Source: Nitrospirales bacterium
GTDB lineage: Bacteria; Nitrospirota; Nitrospiria; Nitrospirales; UBA8639
DNA length: 64,000 bases
Assembly (NCBI GenBank): GCA_029261295.1
Contig: JAJDBP010000017.1
Location: forward strand, 430,195 to 494,194
Reading direction: 5' to 3'
A program made the translations under genes and the position numbers. Below are positions 8,683-17,525 of this stretch, piece after piece. The notes beneath the pieces are model-generated. The model was not told the DNA's origin. It saw nothing but the letters and a program-made list of their open reading frames with translations, and did not search any database. Within the stretch, counting starts at the first letter, position 1, and every line of letters starts with the position of its first letter.

Positions 8683-9906
8683 TTAGTCATTCCTCTTCGC
8701 AATTGAATCCACGACATACTCCGCGAATGGTAAAGAACAGGTAAAAGCCGGGGAAACAGCATTTAACACATGCGTCGATCGTGGGCCTGATTCAATGACA
8801 AAATCATTAATTAATTCTGCGGAATGAACATTGACCATTTGCGCGCGTATTCCTGCATGTTTGCCAGGTAATAAATCTTTTTTTTTCAATCCAGCCGCTA
8901 AGTCTGTTGCCTCTCGAAAAAACCCAATTCGTGCCATTTTGCACATTTCTTGCCATGCAAAAGAACGGAAATGGTCCACATTCTTTCTGAATAGCAATGC
9001 TAGGTAACTCACCATGTTGACAGTATCTTGGATACTTGCTCCTTTAAGCCCCTGATATTGCTCCCGTCCCAACAACGGTAAAGCCGAAGGACCTACCGTC
9101 ACTTCTCCATCGGGACGAGTCGTAAAATGTACCCCTAGGAATGGATTGCGTAAGTCAGGAACCGGATAAATATTTCCCCGAACAGATACCTGGGAGGTCG
9201 GGCTCAACCGATAATAATTCCCCCTAAAAGGCAAAATTTTAAATTGGGAACCCACACCCAAGGCATGAGCCACTTTATCCGCAAAGAGACCAGCACAATT
9301 TACCACATGCCCATATAAAAAATTTTCTCGGGTGGTTTGAAGAATATTAGTCCCACTAAACCCTGACCAGGAACAATCAAAAGCAAATTCCACACCTTCT
9401 CTTTTTGAATCAGCGACGAAAGCTTCCATAACCTTCTGAGGATTAACGACAGCGGTATCCTTGACAAACAAGGCTTGCCCTACCGTTTTCGCACATGGCT
9501 CAATTTCTCGGAGCTGCTCGAGGGAAACAAGTTCAGCACTTACCCCATTGGCTTTTGATCGTTGCTCTAGCTCCACCAACGATTTCAACTCCGATTCATT
9601 CTTCGTGACAATGACTTTTCCTTGAGTGTTCATAGGCAGTTGCTTTTCCAAGCAATACGCTTTCATACGACGATTGCCCTCCACACAAAAGCGTGCTTTG
9701 AGCGTTTGAGCCTTGTAATAGACCCCTGCATGTAACACACCACTGTTCCTCCCGCTCGCATGCAACCCGGCTTGCGACTCCTTATCAATGACCAACACTC
9801 GCCCCCGGAACCTTCGTCGCAACTCTCTCGCAATGGAAACACCAATAACCCCCGCACCAATGATTAAGAAATCATACCCCTTATGATGTGAAGGGAACTG
9901 CCCCAT
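8683..9906 (-). CDS. lhgO: FAD-dependent oxidoreductase, L-2-hydroxyglutarate oxidase (LhgO)-like
   Basis: A protein of about 407 residues of the DAO/LhgO family. It opens with an FAD-binding GAGVIGVSIARE motif near residue 19, followed by the characteristic SGRNSGVLHAGVYY segment near 52, and ends with a GPRSTHVLNAVSPAFTCS segment. LhgO oxidises L-2-hydroxyglutarate to 2-oxoglutarate and feeds electrons to quinone at the membrane. The ATG at 9906 is chosen over a TTG at 9909. Its position inside a sugar operon is odd: it may be a metabolite-repair enzyme carried along or may act on a sugar acid. Family confidence is high, substrate moderate. Confidence 0.82.
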   Translation of the reverse strand: MGQFPSHHKGYDFLIIGAGVIGVSIARELRRRFRGRVLVIDKESQAGLHASGRNSGVLHAGVYYKAQTLKARFCVEGNRRMKAYCLEKQLPMNTQGKVIVTKNESELKSLVELEQRSKANGVSAELVSLEQLREIEPCAKTVGQALFVKDTAVVNPQKVMEAFVADSKREGVEFAFDCSWSGFSGTNILQTTRENFLYGHVVNCAGLFADKVAHALGVGSQFKILPFRGNYYRLSPTSQVSVRGNIYPVPDLRNPFLGVHFTTRPDGEVTVGPSALPLLGREQYQGLKGASIQDTVNMVSYLALLFRKNVDHFRSFAWQEMCKMARIGFFREATDLAAGLKKKDLLPGKHAGIRAQMVNVHSAELINDFVIESGPRSTHVLNAVSPAFTCSLPFAEYVVDSIAKRND

Positions 9907-9973
9907 CAATGATCGTTCATTTCAACCAAATTATTGAATGCCAATAACAGAAAAGAGGTGAGATAACATCAGA

Positions 9974-11767
9974 CTAACGAGCCATAGCAGGCTCAAGCCA
10001 ATGCATCGATGTCGGCCGGATTTGAACTAACAGCCCAGTAGCTCGGCAATCTCGAACAACATCCTCCAGCACAGCAGGATCTACGGGGGAAAGTGCAATC
10101 AATATTTCTTGAACATTATATTCTTTTACGAATACTCCCAATTGCTCTCTGGACCCCAAAATTTTAACGCCATGAATGCTTCTGCCCCATTTTCGAGAAT
10201 CATCATCAATAAACCCAACCGGGGTGTAGCCTGAGCCTATATTAGTTCTTAATTCTCGCAAGGCCATTTCCCCAGCATCCCCTGCCCCAACAATCAACAA
10301 CCGCTTTCCGGTGGGTTCTGCCAGGGTACTTAAGTATTCTTCAAGAAATTTGATAAGAAGACGCACCCCGCTCACGACAAGCAATAACAACATCCAGTCA
10401 ATGACAAAAATAGAACGAGGATACCCTTCAAACCTAAAAACCATCGCAATAACAACGACACTGACCAAACTGCTTAGAGTCACTGCCTTGAGAATATTGA
10501 GTAAATCTTGCATCCCTACATAGCGCGAAAGCCCACGATACAATCCAAAATAGAAAAAAATGGCAAGTTTTAGAGGAATCAATAATGGAAGCGCTTGAAC
10601 AATAGTTGGGAAATAGACGGTGGGTAGGCCATCAAATCGAATCACAAAGGCACAAGCAAAAGACAGGCAGATAAGAAGGCAATCAATGATGATTTCTCCC
10701 AATCTTCTTTTATGCATCAAAAAAAGGCTTAATTGAAACCCACGGGTTGATTTTACGAGATCCTCCGCTTTTTGGCCGTAGGCCACAATTCCACTTAAAA
10801 ACACCCCGAAATAACATAAAATAATCACGATAAGAATGGCTAAGATAGAAGGATACATCATGCTATATTTCAACCCTAACAAGGCCACCATTCCACACAC
10901 GAGGCTCATTCCATAAAACAGCAAGACTGTGGTTCTTTCTGAAAGTCCAAAGGCCACTAAGCGATGCGAAGTATGATCTCGTCCACCCTGTGAAATAGCT
11001 CGCCCATTTAAAAATCGAAGCAACGCCACAAAAGTAGTGTCAAATATAGGAACAGCCAAGACTAAGACTGGAATCAATACCGCAAAGAATATGTTAGTCG
11101 TAAAATCTCCTCGTCCGGGTATAGCTAAAGCGGCTAAGGTAAACCCCAGAAAAAGACTCCCAGAATCTCCCATGAAAATTTTTGCCGGATAAAAATTAAA
11201 TATTAAAAATCCAAGTGCTCCGCCACACAAACTGGCCGCAATTAGGGTGACCAATACATTACCCGTCATGATCCCGGCGATGGCCAGGCACAACGCAACA
11301 ATAGCTGCGGTTCCTGAGGAAAGACCATCCATATTATCGAGAAGGTTAAACGCATTGGTAATTCCGACAATCCATAAAAACGTGAGAGCAAGACCAACGA
11401 TGGGAAGGGCCGGGATTTCAAAAGCCACATGATGATAGATGACAAATGAAGTGGCAATAATCTGCCCAATGAGCTTGGAATAGGGCTTAATATGCAAAAA
11501 ATCGTCGAGAAGACCGAGGACAAACATCATACTGGCCCCACCCAAGATGGCCCATGGCATCAGGTCATTAAATGGCAATATCACCAAAAGGGGCAAAACG
11601 CTGGCCACATAAATTCCAACGCCTCCAAAGACCGGAGTTGGACTTTGATGCCAACGATCCTGTGTTGGGCTGACGACATACCCGTAGGCCAGGGCCATTC
11701 GCTGGATAAGAGGAGTGAGGCAAACCGATAACAGAAAAGCTGCCCCAAATATGAATACGATGTTCAT
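9974..11767 (-). CDS. WecA/MraY-type phosphoglycosyl transferase fused to a CapD-type membrane and Rossmann module
   Basis: A 597-residue protein. Residues 1-330 are a polytopic MraY/WecA domain with NAFNLLDNMDGLSSG, the FMGDSGS metal-binding motif and a later RGRDHTSHR-like segment (GGRDHTSHRL); it should transfer a sugar 1-phosphate to undecaprenyl phosphate. From about 350 there are four further membrane spans, then a nucleotide-binding module (RLLIVGAGDAGEMALR near 490) of the kind that precedes the SDR domain in CapD/WbpM proteins. The chain stops before any SDR domain, so no dehydratase activity is expected from this half. Its start overlaps the stop of the upstream SDR by 4 bp. Confidence 0.85.
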   Translation of the reverse strand: MNIVFIFGAAFLLSVCLTPLIQRMALAYGYVVSPTQDRWHQSPTPVFGGVGIYVASVLPLLVILPFNDLMPWAILGGASMMFVLGLLDDFLHIKPYSKLIGQIIATSFVIYHHVAFEIPALPIVGLALTFLWIVGITNAFNLLDNMDGLSSGTAAIVALCLAIAGIMTGNVLVTLIAASLCGGALGFLIFNFYPAKIFMGDSGSLFLGFTLAALAIPGRGDFTTNIFFAVLIPVLVLAVPIFDTTFVALLRFLNGRAISQGGRDHTSHRLVAFGLSERTTVLLFYGMSLVCGMVALLGLKYSMMYPSILAILIVIILCYFGVFLSGIVAYGQKAEDLVKSTRGFQLSLFLMHKRRLGEIIIDCLLICLSFACAFVIRFDGLPTVYFPTIVQALPLLIPLKLAIFFYFGLYRGLSRYVGMQDLLNILKAVTLSSLVSVVVIAMVFRFEGYPRSIFVIDWMLLLLVVSGVRLLIKFLEEYLSTLAEPTGKRLLIVGAGDAGEMALRELRTNIGSGYTPVGFIDDDSRKWGRSIHGVKILGSREQLGVFVKEYNVQEILIALSPVDPAVLEDVVRDCRATGLLVQIRPTSMHWLEPAMAR

Positions 11768-12744
11768 GAGGCTAATGAAATGGAATCCTGTTTGCCATGT
11801 TCAATAGTACGTAATAATATTTCTTCGATGCTGAGGGTAGGCCGATAGCCTACCAGATTGTGAATTTTCTCAATAGACGGCACTCGTCGTTCCATATCCT
11901 CAAAGCCCGCTTCATATGCCTGATCATAGGGAACAAATCGAATGTCAGAGCTTGACCCTGTCAGCTTTTTAATCAATTGAGCCAATTCTGCAATACTCAC
12001 TTCATGAGAACTTCCAATATTGAATATTTGTCCAACGGCTTCGGGGTGCTTAGAAATGAGGATTAAGGCACGAACCACGTCTTTCACCCAGCCAAAACAT
12101 CTGGTCTGCCCCCCAGACCCAAACACAGTAATTGGCTCATGCGCTAACGCTTGCGACACAAACCGGGGAATGACCATGCCGTATTGCCCGGTCTGCCGAG
12201 GACCAACCGTATTAAATAACCGCGCAATTACCGTTGGACATTGCTGTTCCTTCCAATAGGCAAGAGCGAGAAACTCATCCAAGGCCTTCGAACACGCATA
12301 ACTCCAACGTCCCTTCGTTGGCGGTCCCAGCACTAAATCATCATCCTCACTAAAAGGAATACGAGTCGATTTTCCATAAACCTCACTGGTAGAAGCCAGC
12401 ATAACTTTCTTGTTTTTTTTGCTGGCTAATTCTAAGACAACTTCCGTTCCCTTTACATTTGTTTCAATGGTCCGAACAGGACTTTCCACAATTAATTTCA
12501 CGCCTACCGCCGCAGCTAAGTGGAAGACGGTATCAGTACGATCAATTAATTCAGCCATCACCTGACGATTCAGAACGGAGTCAAAATAATGATGGAACCG
12601 AGAATGCCCCTGAAGATGTTCAATATTCCCCACACTGCCGGTAGACAAATCATCAACAATAAACACTTCGTCACCCTGCTCGAGTAAGGCCTCAGCCAGA
12701 TGGGAGCCTATAAATCCTGCTCCACCAGTAATCAAAATTTTCAT
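11764..12744 (-). CDS. NAD-dependent SDR, UDP-glucuronate decarboxylase/ dehydratase-like
   Basis: About 326 residues of extended SDR: TGGAGFIGSH near residue 7, and a GRWSYACSKALDE segment near 151 with the catalytic Tyr-x3-Lys. The run GPPTKGRWSYACSK resembles UDP-glucuronate decarboxylases and the ArnA decarboxylase domain more than UDP-galactose epimerases. The ATG at 12744 lies 6 bases after GAGGTG; a GTG at 12753 is less likely. It couples by overlap to the WecA/CapD fusion. UDP-xylose synthesis is a reasonable but unproven role. Confidence 0.86.
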   Translation of the reverse strand: MKILITGGAGFIGSHLAEALLEQGDEVFIVDDLSTGSVGNIEHLQGHSRFHHYFDSVLNRQVMAELIDRTDTVFHLAAAVGVKLIVESPVRTIETNVKGTEVVLELASKKNKKVMLASTSEVYGKSTRIPFSEDDDLVLGPPTKGRWSYACSKALDEFLALAYWKEQQCPTVIARLFNTVGPRQTGQYGMVIPRFVSQALAHEPITVFGSGGQTRCFGWVKDVVRALILISKHPEAVGQIFNIGSSHEVSIAELAQLIKKLTGSSSDIRFVPYDQAYEAGFEDMERRVPSIEKIHNLVGYRPTLSIEEILLRTIEHGKQDSISLAS

Positions 12745-12821
12745 TTTGTGCACCTCATTTCAAAACACGTGTCATGAAAACATCGCCATGAGCAAGTTCG
12801 CGTCTTCCCAAACCATTTCCC

Positions 12822-14093
12822 TTAACACTGTAAAAGCCCCTTCCTGTCCAGTTCACGCCGATATAATTGATGAACGTCATCAACCAATCGATCCAAGCTG
12901 AAGTTTTTCAATGCAAATGCTCGCCCAATCCTCCCCATTTGACGCCCCTGCTCTTGATTGAGCAATAAAAAATTTAGCGCTCCAACTATTCCCTCTATAT
13001 CCTGAGGCCCTACTAAAATGCCGTTCTCATACACTATAAATTGACGACCTTCGTCATCATTCACAAACTGTTTTTCTCCAACCATCAAATCACAAATTCC
13101 ACCTACATTCGTCGCCACAATGGGGGTGCCTGAGACCATCGCCTCGATCAACGCAACCGGTGTCCCTTCATTCAGCGAAGTGAGGACCACGACATCTAAG
13201 GCCGAGTAAATTTCTGATAAGTCATTCTGCCACCCCACCATTTTGATGGGAGCCGGAGACACTGGTTCCGCCAGACATGCACGTAAGGCCTCCTGTAAGC
13301 TCCCCCCACCAACGATAACAGCTGCAATCGGCTGAAGGGGACACTGAGGATCTTTTGACTTGTTCCGCCGTTGGCTTACTAACTGCTGAAATGCCTCTAC
13401 AAAAAGAAACGGATTTTTTATCGGCTCAAGTCTCCCAATAAATCCACATATATAATGTTCAGGAGTGAGGTCCCAAGCTATTCTCTTGTTTTCTTTAGCG
13501 CTTTTTGGAGGAGGAAAAGAGGCGAAATCAAAACCAAGGGGAACAATTTGGAATTTATTTTCTGGGGCAATATGGTACGTATCCACAAGCTCCCTCATTT
13601 GACTCTTAGATAAGACCACAAGGGCATCTGTGAAGCAAGCCAGAATTCTCTCAACAAGCAAAAATACCTGAGTTTTGAAAGGTCCAAAATATCCATAAAA
13701 CACATGCCCATGGAAGGTATGGACCCGAACAGGTATTCTCGCCAATAATCCAGCTAGACGTCCCAACGTACCGGCTTTAGCAGTATGGGTATGAAGAATG
13801 TCGGGACGCCATTTCCTTAATTCCCCTAACAAACCCCAAAAAGCCCGAATATCTTTAATAAAGGAAATCTCCCTTGATAAAGACGGGATGATGAAAATTT
13901 TGATTCCCTCCTGAAAGGCCTCAGAGGTAAGGTCACCTTCATCTGGCTCAACAACTCCTGTCAGGAGGCGGCATTCAAACCCCTGGCTCGACAGTTCCTT
14001 AGATAAAGAAATCGCCTGAATAGCAGGCCCTCCAATATTCAGCCTGGCTATCACTCGAGCAACTTTGATACTTGGGGAAGAATCCCTAGTCAC
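12822..14093 (-). CDS. Glycosyltransferase family 4 protein
   Basis: A 423-residue GT-B enzyme. The N-terminal half has the acceptor-binding GGPAIQAI loop and a THTAKAGTLGR segment; the C-terminal half has GFIGRLEPIKNP and the EGTPVALIEAM motif (Glu-x7-Glu type) that binds the sugar-nucleotide donor, around residue 320. It should add a sugar to a lipid-linked glycan at the inner face of the membrane. The start is a GTG with only a weak upstream ribosome-binding sequence. It is part of the polysaccharide cluster; donor and linkage are not predictable. Confidence 0.87.
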   Translation of the reverse strand: MTRDSSPSIKVARVIARLNIGGPAIQAISLSKELSSQGFECRLLTGVVEPDEGDLTSEAFQEGIKIFIIPSLSREISFIKDIRAFWGLLGELRKWRPDILHTHTAKAGTLGRLAGLLARIPVRVHTFHGHVFYGYFGPFKTQVFLLVERILACFTDALVVLSKSQMRELVDTYHIAPENKFQIVPLGFDFASFPPPKSAKENKRIAWDLTPEHYICGFIGRLEPIKNPFLFVEAFQQLVSQRRNKSKDPQCPLQPIAAVIVGGGSLQEALRACLAEPVSPAPIKMVGWQNDLSEIYSALDVVVLTSLNEGTPVALIEAMVSGTPIVATNVGGICDLMVGEKQFVNDDEGRQFIVYENGILVGPQDIEGIVGALNFLLLNQEQGRQMGRIGRAFALKNFSLDRLVDDVHQLYRRELDRKGLLQC

Positions 14094-14170
14094 AATGGCA
14101 GATATCTTTCCCTTATGTTTGAGGCCAAGGCCATTGCAATATGACCCAAATGCGATTCCTCCTCAACCCC

Positions 14171-15403
14171 CTAATGATTCCAAGAAGACCCATACCGGAC
14201 CTGCCTCCCATGAAGACAAAACCCCATTGCCACAAAAAGCAAAAAGAGATAAACAATGGTTCCCTGAAACATGTCATCAAAACAATTCCTGACGATCAGA
14301 CCAAGAGTCATCAGACCAATGGCCATGCCAAATTGAGAATTGAACGAATCAGGGCTCAAAGAATTTTCAAGCCATGAAGCCGAAGAAGAAAGTATTTTAA
14401 AAAAAAGAATGAGAAGAAAAAACATGCCGGGAAGGCCTAACTGAACTGCCGTCCCGAGAAACATATTATGAATATGAGTATGCTGAGTCGGAGAAATAGC
14501 AGGATGAATCTTTTGAAATGTGTGTTTACCATATCCAGCCCCAACAATCGGAGAACCCTGAATATCTTGCAAAGCCATTTCCCAGGTATTAAATCGAAAC
14601 TCTAAAGTAGCCGTACTCGAAAAGTCATTCTTGGAGAGAAGATTTCGAAATTCCCCAGATAGGTTTAATGTCATGATGACAAGAACCACACCAAGGAATG
14701 CGATCCCAACGGAAAGTAGAAATTTCCCAGTAACCTTATAGAGAACAAACACACCAAACTGGACCAAGACGACAAGCCAAGCCGATCGGGTATGAACAAG
14801 AAATAATGCAAAGGGATAGACCGCACATGCGAAATAATTCATGCCCTTTTCCCAGGCATTCTCCTGGCTGACCCAGCTTAACCACAGGAACGGTACCCCC
14901 ATAATCAAATAATTGCTCAACCATTGATGTGCGCCGAAAAACGAACCAGCCCGAATATTCATAGAAAACGGATCGCCACCAATACGAAAAAAATCTATCA
15001 CCTCAACCAAGCATAACAACCCCAATCCCAGGACAAATGCATGAAGAATCGCTTTGGCCTGTGATTGGGTCCTTACGACCAAAAGCACAAAGAAGAAAAT
15101 TAAAAACCGAGTGAGCGTTTTCCGCCATTCACCAAAGCTATAGGCCGGATCCAGAGCAAAAGGAAGGGTAAGGAGAATCCATCCGAGAAAAATCAAAATG
15201 GGCACATTTAAGGAAGTCGGGATAAGGGAAAGAGACTTCTCGCGATAAATTTTGAGAAGTCCAAAAGCAACCAAAGTAAGAAAAAGATACTCGCTAATGT
15301 GGTTGAAAGTATTGAAACAGAGAAGGAAGGTGAGCCCAACTAATCCATACGAAAGCCCGCGATCAAGATAACGAGAAGACTCTGGCAGTGAAATGGAGCT
15401 CAA
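14171..15403 (-). CDS. O-antigen ligase / polymerase family membrane protein (WaaL/Wzy-like)
   Basis: A 410-residue polytopic protein with about 11-12 hydrophobic spans and one large periplasmic loop. The loop contains the conserved GSPIVGAGYGKHTF segment and the following HTHIHNMFLGTAVQLGLPG, the signature of the O-antigen ligase domain. It would join a polysaccharide to lipid A-core or another acceptor on the periplasmic face. The start appears to be TTG at 15403, since an in-frame stop lies just upstream and no ATG is near. Ligase and polymerase activities cannot be separated by sequence. Confidence 0.82.
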   Translation of the reverse strand: MSSISLPESSRYLDRGLSYGLVGLTFLLCFNTFNHISEYLFLTLVAFGLLKIYREKSLSLIPTSLNVPILIFLGWILLTLPFALDPAYSFGEWRKTLTRFLIFFFVLLVVRTQSQAKAILHAFVLGLGLLCLVEVIDFFRIGGDPFSMNIRAGSFFGAHQWLSNYLIMGVPFLWLSWVSQENAWEKGMNYFACAVYPFALFLVHTRSAWLVVLVQFGVFVLYKVTGKFLLSVGIAFLGVVLVIMTLNLSGEFRNLLSKNDFSSTATLEFRFNTWEMALQDIQGSPIVGAGYGKHTFQKIHPAISPTQHTHIHNMFLGTAVQLGLPGMFFLLILFFKILSSSASWLENSLSPDSFNSQFGMAIGLMTLGLIVRNCFDDMFQGTIVYLFLLFVAMGFCLHGRQVRYGSSWNH

Positions 15404-15431
15404 TTTCCTTCAAGAATCTATCGGCACATGC

Positions 15432-16397
15432 CTACAGCCCACGGGAAATAAGGTCATGAAGATGAATCATCCCTACAACTTTGTCTTGGCGATCAAGAAC
15501 CGGCAAGACAGAAATGGGCTTGTCGCGCCTTTCCATGAATTCCAACGCATTCACGGCTTTTTCATCAACATAAACGAAACTTGGCTTCTCATTCATGACC
15601 CCAGCTATCGTCATCGCAAACAAGTCCTGTCCGGCTTCTAACGTCCGTCGAATATCAAAATCGGTAATCAGCCCTAAAAGGTGTTGTTGCGAATCAATAA
15701 TAGATACGGCTCCGGCTTGTTTACTCGTCATTTCGCATAACATCGTAGAAATGGACTCGGCCGCTTCGATTACCGGATTCGCATCACCTTTTCGCATGCA
15801 ATCATCAACTGTCAGCAATAACCGTTTCCCTAATTGTCCTCCAGGATGGAACAAGGCAAAATCTTCAGGTTGGAAATTACGCAGCTTCATTAAGGCCATC
15901 GCAAGAGCATCACCCAAAACTAACGCTGCCGTAGTACTACAGGTGGGAGCCATGTTCAGAGGGCAAGCCTCTTCTTCAACTGGGGTAATGAGGACAAGAT
16001 CACTTCCACGTGCCAGCGAGGACTCTGGCTTCACCGTGATGGAAATAATGCGTGCCCCGATCTTACGAATAAAGGGAAGAAGGGCCAGCAACTCTTCACT
16101 TTCTCCAGACTTTCCGACTGCAAGGACAATATCGTCTTTGGCCACAATCCCGATATCACCATGCATCCCCTCAGACCCATGCAGAAAAACTGCGGGGGTC
16201 CCTGTAGAAACCATGGTGGCGGAAATTTTATTCGCGATCAGACCAGATTTCCCCACGCCCATGAGGATGACTTTGCCCTGACAAGCCTGTAACATTTTAA
16301 CGGCTTCTTCAAACTGCGGGGTAAGCGTTTTCTCTAAATCGGCAAGAGTCTTGGACTCTAACCGAATAACCCGACGCAATTCGTTGAGAATGTCCAT
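15432..16397 (-). CDS. kdsD: Arabinose-5-phosphate isomerase (KdsD/KpsF family)
   Basis: A 321-residue protein with an N-terminal SIS domain (GVGKSGLIANK near residue 47; AVGKSGESEELL near 92; GGQLGKRLL near 187) and two CBS domains in residues 205-321. KdsD converts ribulose 5-phosphate to arabinose 5-phosphate, the first step towards Kdo of lipopolysaccharide. Its length matches the family. It starts the minus-strand polysaccharide run and is separated by 28 bp from the ligase gene. Its presence implies an LPS-bearing outer membrane. Confidence 0.93.
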   Translation of the reverse strand: MDILNELRRVIRLESKTLADLEKTLTPQFEEAVKMLQACQGKVILMGVGKSGLIANKISATMVSTGTPAVFLHGSEGMHGDIGIVAKDDIVLAVGKSGESEELLALLPFIRKIGARIISITVKPESSLARGSDLVLITPVEEEACPLNMAPTCSTTAALVLGDALAMALMKLRNFQPEDFALFHPGGQLGKRLLLTVDDCMRKGDANPVIEAAESISTMLCEMTSKQAGAVSIIDSQQHLLGLITDFDIRRTLEAGQDLFAMTIAGVMNEKPSFVYVDEKAVNALEFMERRDKPISVLPVLDRQDKVVGMIHLHDLISRGL

Positions 16398-16770
16398 ATA
16401 CCTATACCTTCAACGAGCAGCAGACCTTCTGGCTTAACCTTAAGAAAATCATATAATGAATATTACTTGGGTGAAGAAACGGAAATCCGTAAAACGTCAT
16501 TCTTTGTGAACGTACGCGAACTGCGAATGTACCAAAAAAAATAATGTTAAGACGAACAATGGAGGAACTGGTTAACCAGTATCAGGAATGGAGCCTTCCC
16601 CTCAATAACTGGCTGAGAAAAAGCACCTAATGAATACACCAATTCGATAATCTGGTCAAGCATAACAAGGGGAATGCCATTCTCGTAATCAAGAAAGAAA
16701 CCACCCCCACAAGGCCTTATACATTCATGTTAAAAATGGCAACACTCTACCCATTGCACCCTTTTCGCTC
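16398..16770. other. Divergent intergenic region with a 14-bp perfect palindrome
   Basis: A 373-bp gap between the divergent kdsD and unknown-protein genes. It must hold promoters for both directions. A perfect palindrome ACTGGTTAACCAGT lies at 16567-16580 and could be an operator. No convincing ORF, RNA gene or strong sigma-70 pair was seen here. Confidence 0.5.
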
Positions 16771-17466
16771 ATGACCACACCACGTCTCTCAAAGGGAACC
16801 ACCCAGCAGATTAGGGAAATGTATCAAGCCCTCGACTACAAAGGCCTGGGGCCAATCTATTGCGACGAAGGTGGAGATGAATTTTGGGAAGACCGCCGTG
16901 GGCCTTGCCAGAAATTGGGACGAGAGATTGCCAAAGCTCTTAAAAACCGTCTCATACCCGAAGGACGAAGTTTATATGTCGGAGCAGGGGTCCCTGAAAT
17001 TCCCCCACTCCTCATGGAAATTCTAGAATTGAATCGAACCGTCCGCCCCTATAACCTTCGACAAGAAGAAGTGAACATCCTCAATGCGGCGAGTAGAGAA
17101 AACGGGCTATCGTTTTTGTGCGATTCGGCAGAGTCCGCAGAAGAAACCTTTGATCACCTGTGGATCGTCAGCGTTTTAAATGATCCAGAAGAATTCCCCT
17201 ATCTTTCACTTCTGTTTTCCTACGGCCGCGCTGACCCCTTAGCATTTGACACCTCCGCCTTTTCAACCGAACGAGAGAAGGGAGTTCGACTCTTCGCCAA
17301 TTGCATGTCCAAACTATCCAGCCCATGTTGGCTCACCACTTCGGTGGAAGAACTCCCGTGGGTCGAACATTGGTGTGACCTTCATCATCGAACCTTCTAT
17401 ATCGAGGAAGATACCTACCCGACAGCCCTCGTGGGAGACCCAGTCTGCTTTATTCGGATTGAATAA
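16771..17466 (+). CDS. Unknown protein, possibly a degenerate class I methyltransferase fold
   Basis: A 231-residue protein not recognised as any named family. The middle part runs GRSLYVGAGVPE (near residue 70), then a strand followed by RQEEVNILNAAS, then DHLWIVSVLND near 128. That spacing recalls the glycine-rich loop and following strands of SAM-dependent methyltransferases, but the acidic residue and the DxGxG form are not clear. No signal peptide or membrane span. It precedes the Gfo/Idh gene by 59 bp on the same strand, so a shared operon is likely. The methyltransferase idea is tentative. Confidence 0.65.
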   Translation: MTTPRLSKGTTQQIREMYQALDYKGLGPIYCDEGGDEFWEDRRGPCQKLGREIAKALKNRLIPEGRSLYVGAGVPEIPPLLMEILELNRTVRPYNLRQEEVNILNAASRENGLSFLCDSAESAEETFDHLWIVSVLNDPEEFPYLSLLFSYGRADPLAFDTSAFSTEREKGVRLFANCMSKLSSPCWLTTSVEELPWVEHWCDLHHRTFYIEEDTYPTALVGDPVCFIRIE

Positions 17467-17525
17467 ACGGGAGAAACTTCCCTGATTCTTTTTTCTCTTC
17501 AGACAAAAGCCTATTGGAGCCAATC

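Noticed and set aside
15595..16281. 228-residue open frame on the plus strand opposite kdsD
   Set aside because: It lies entirely within the kdsD gene, which has clear SIS and CBS domains; the opposite frame is a shadow.
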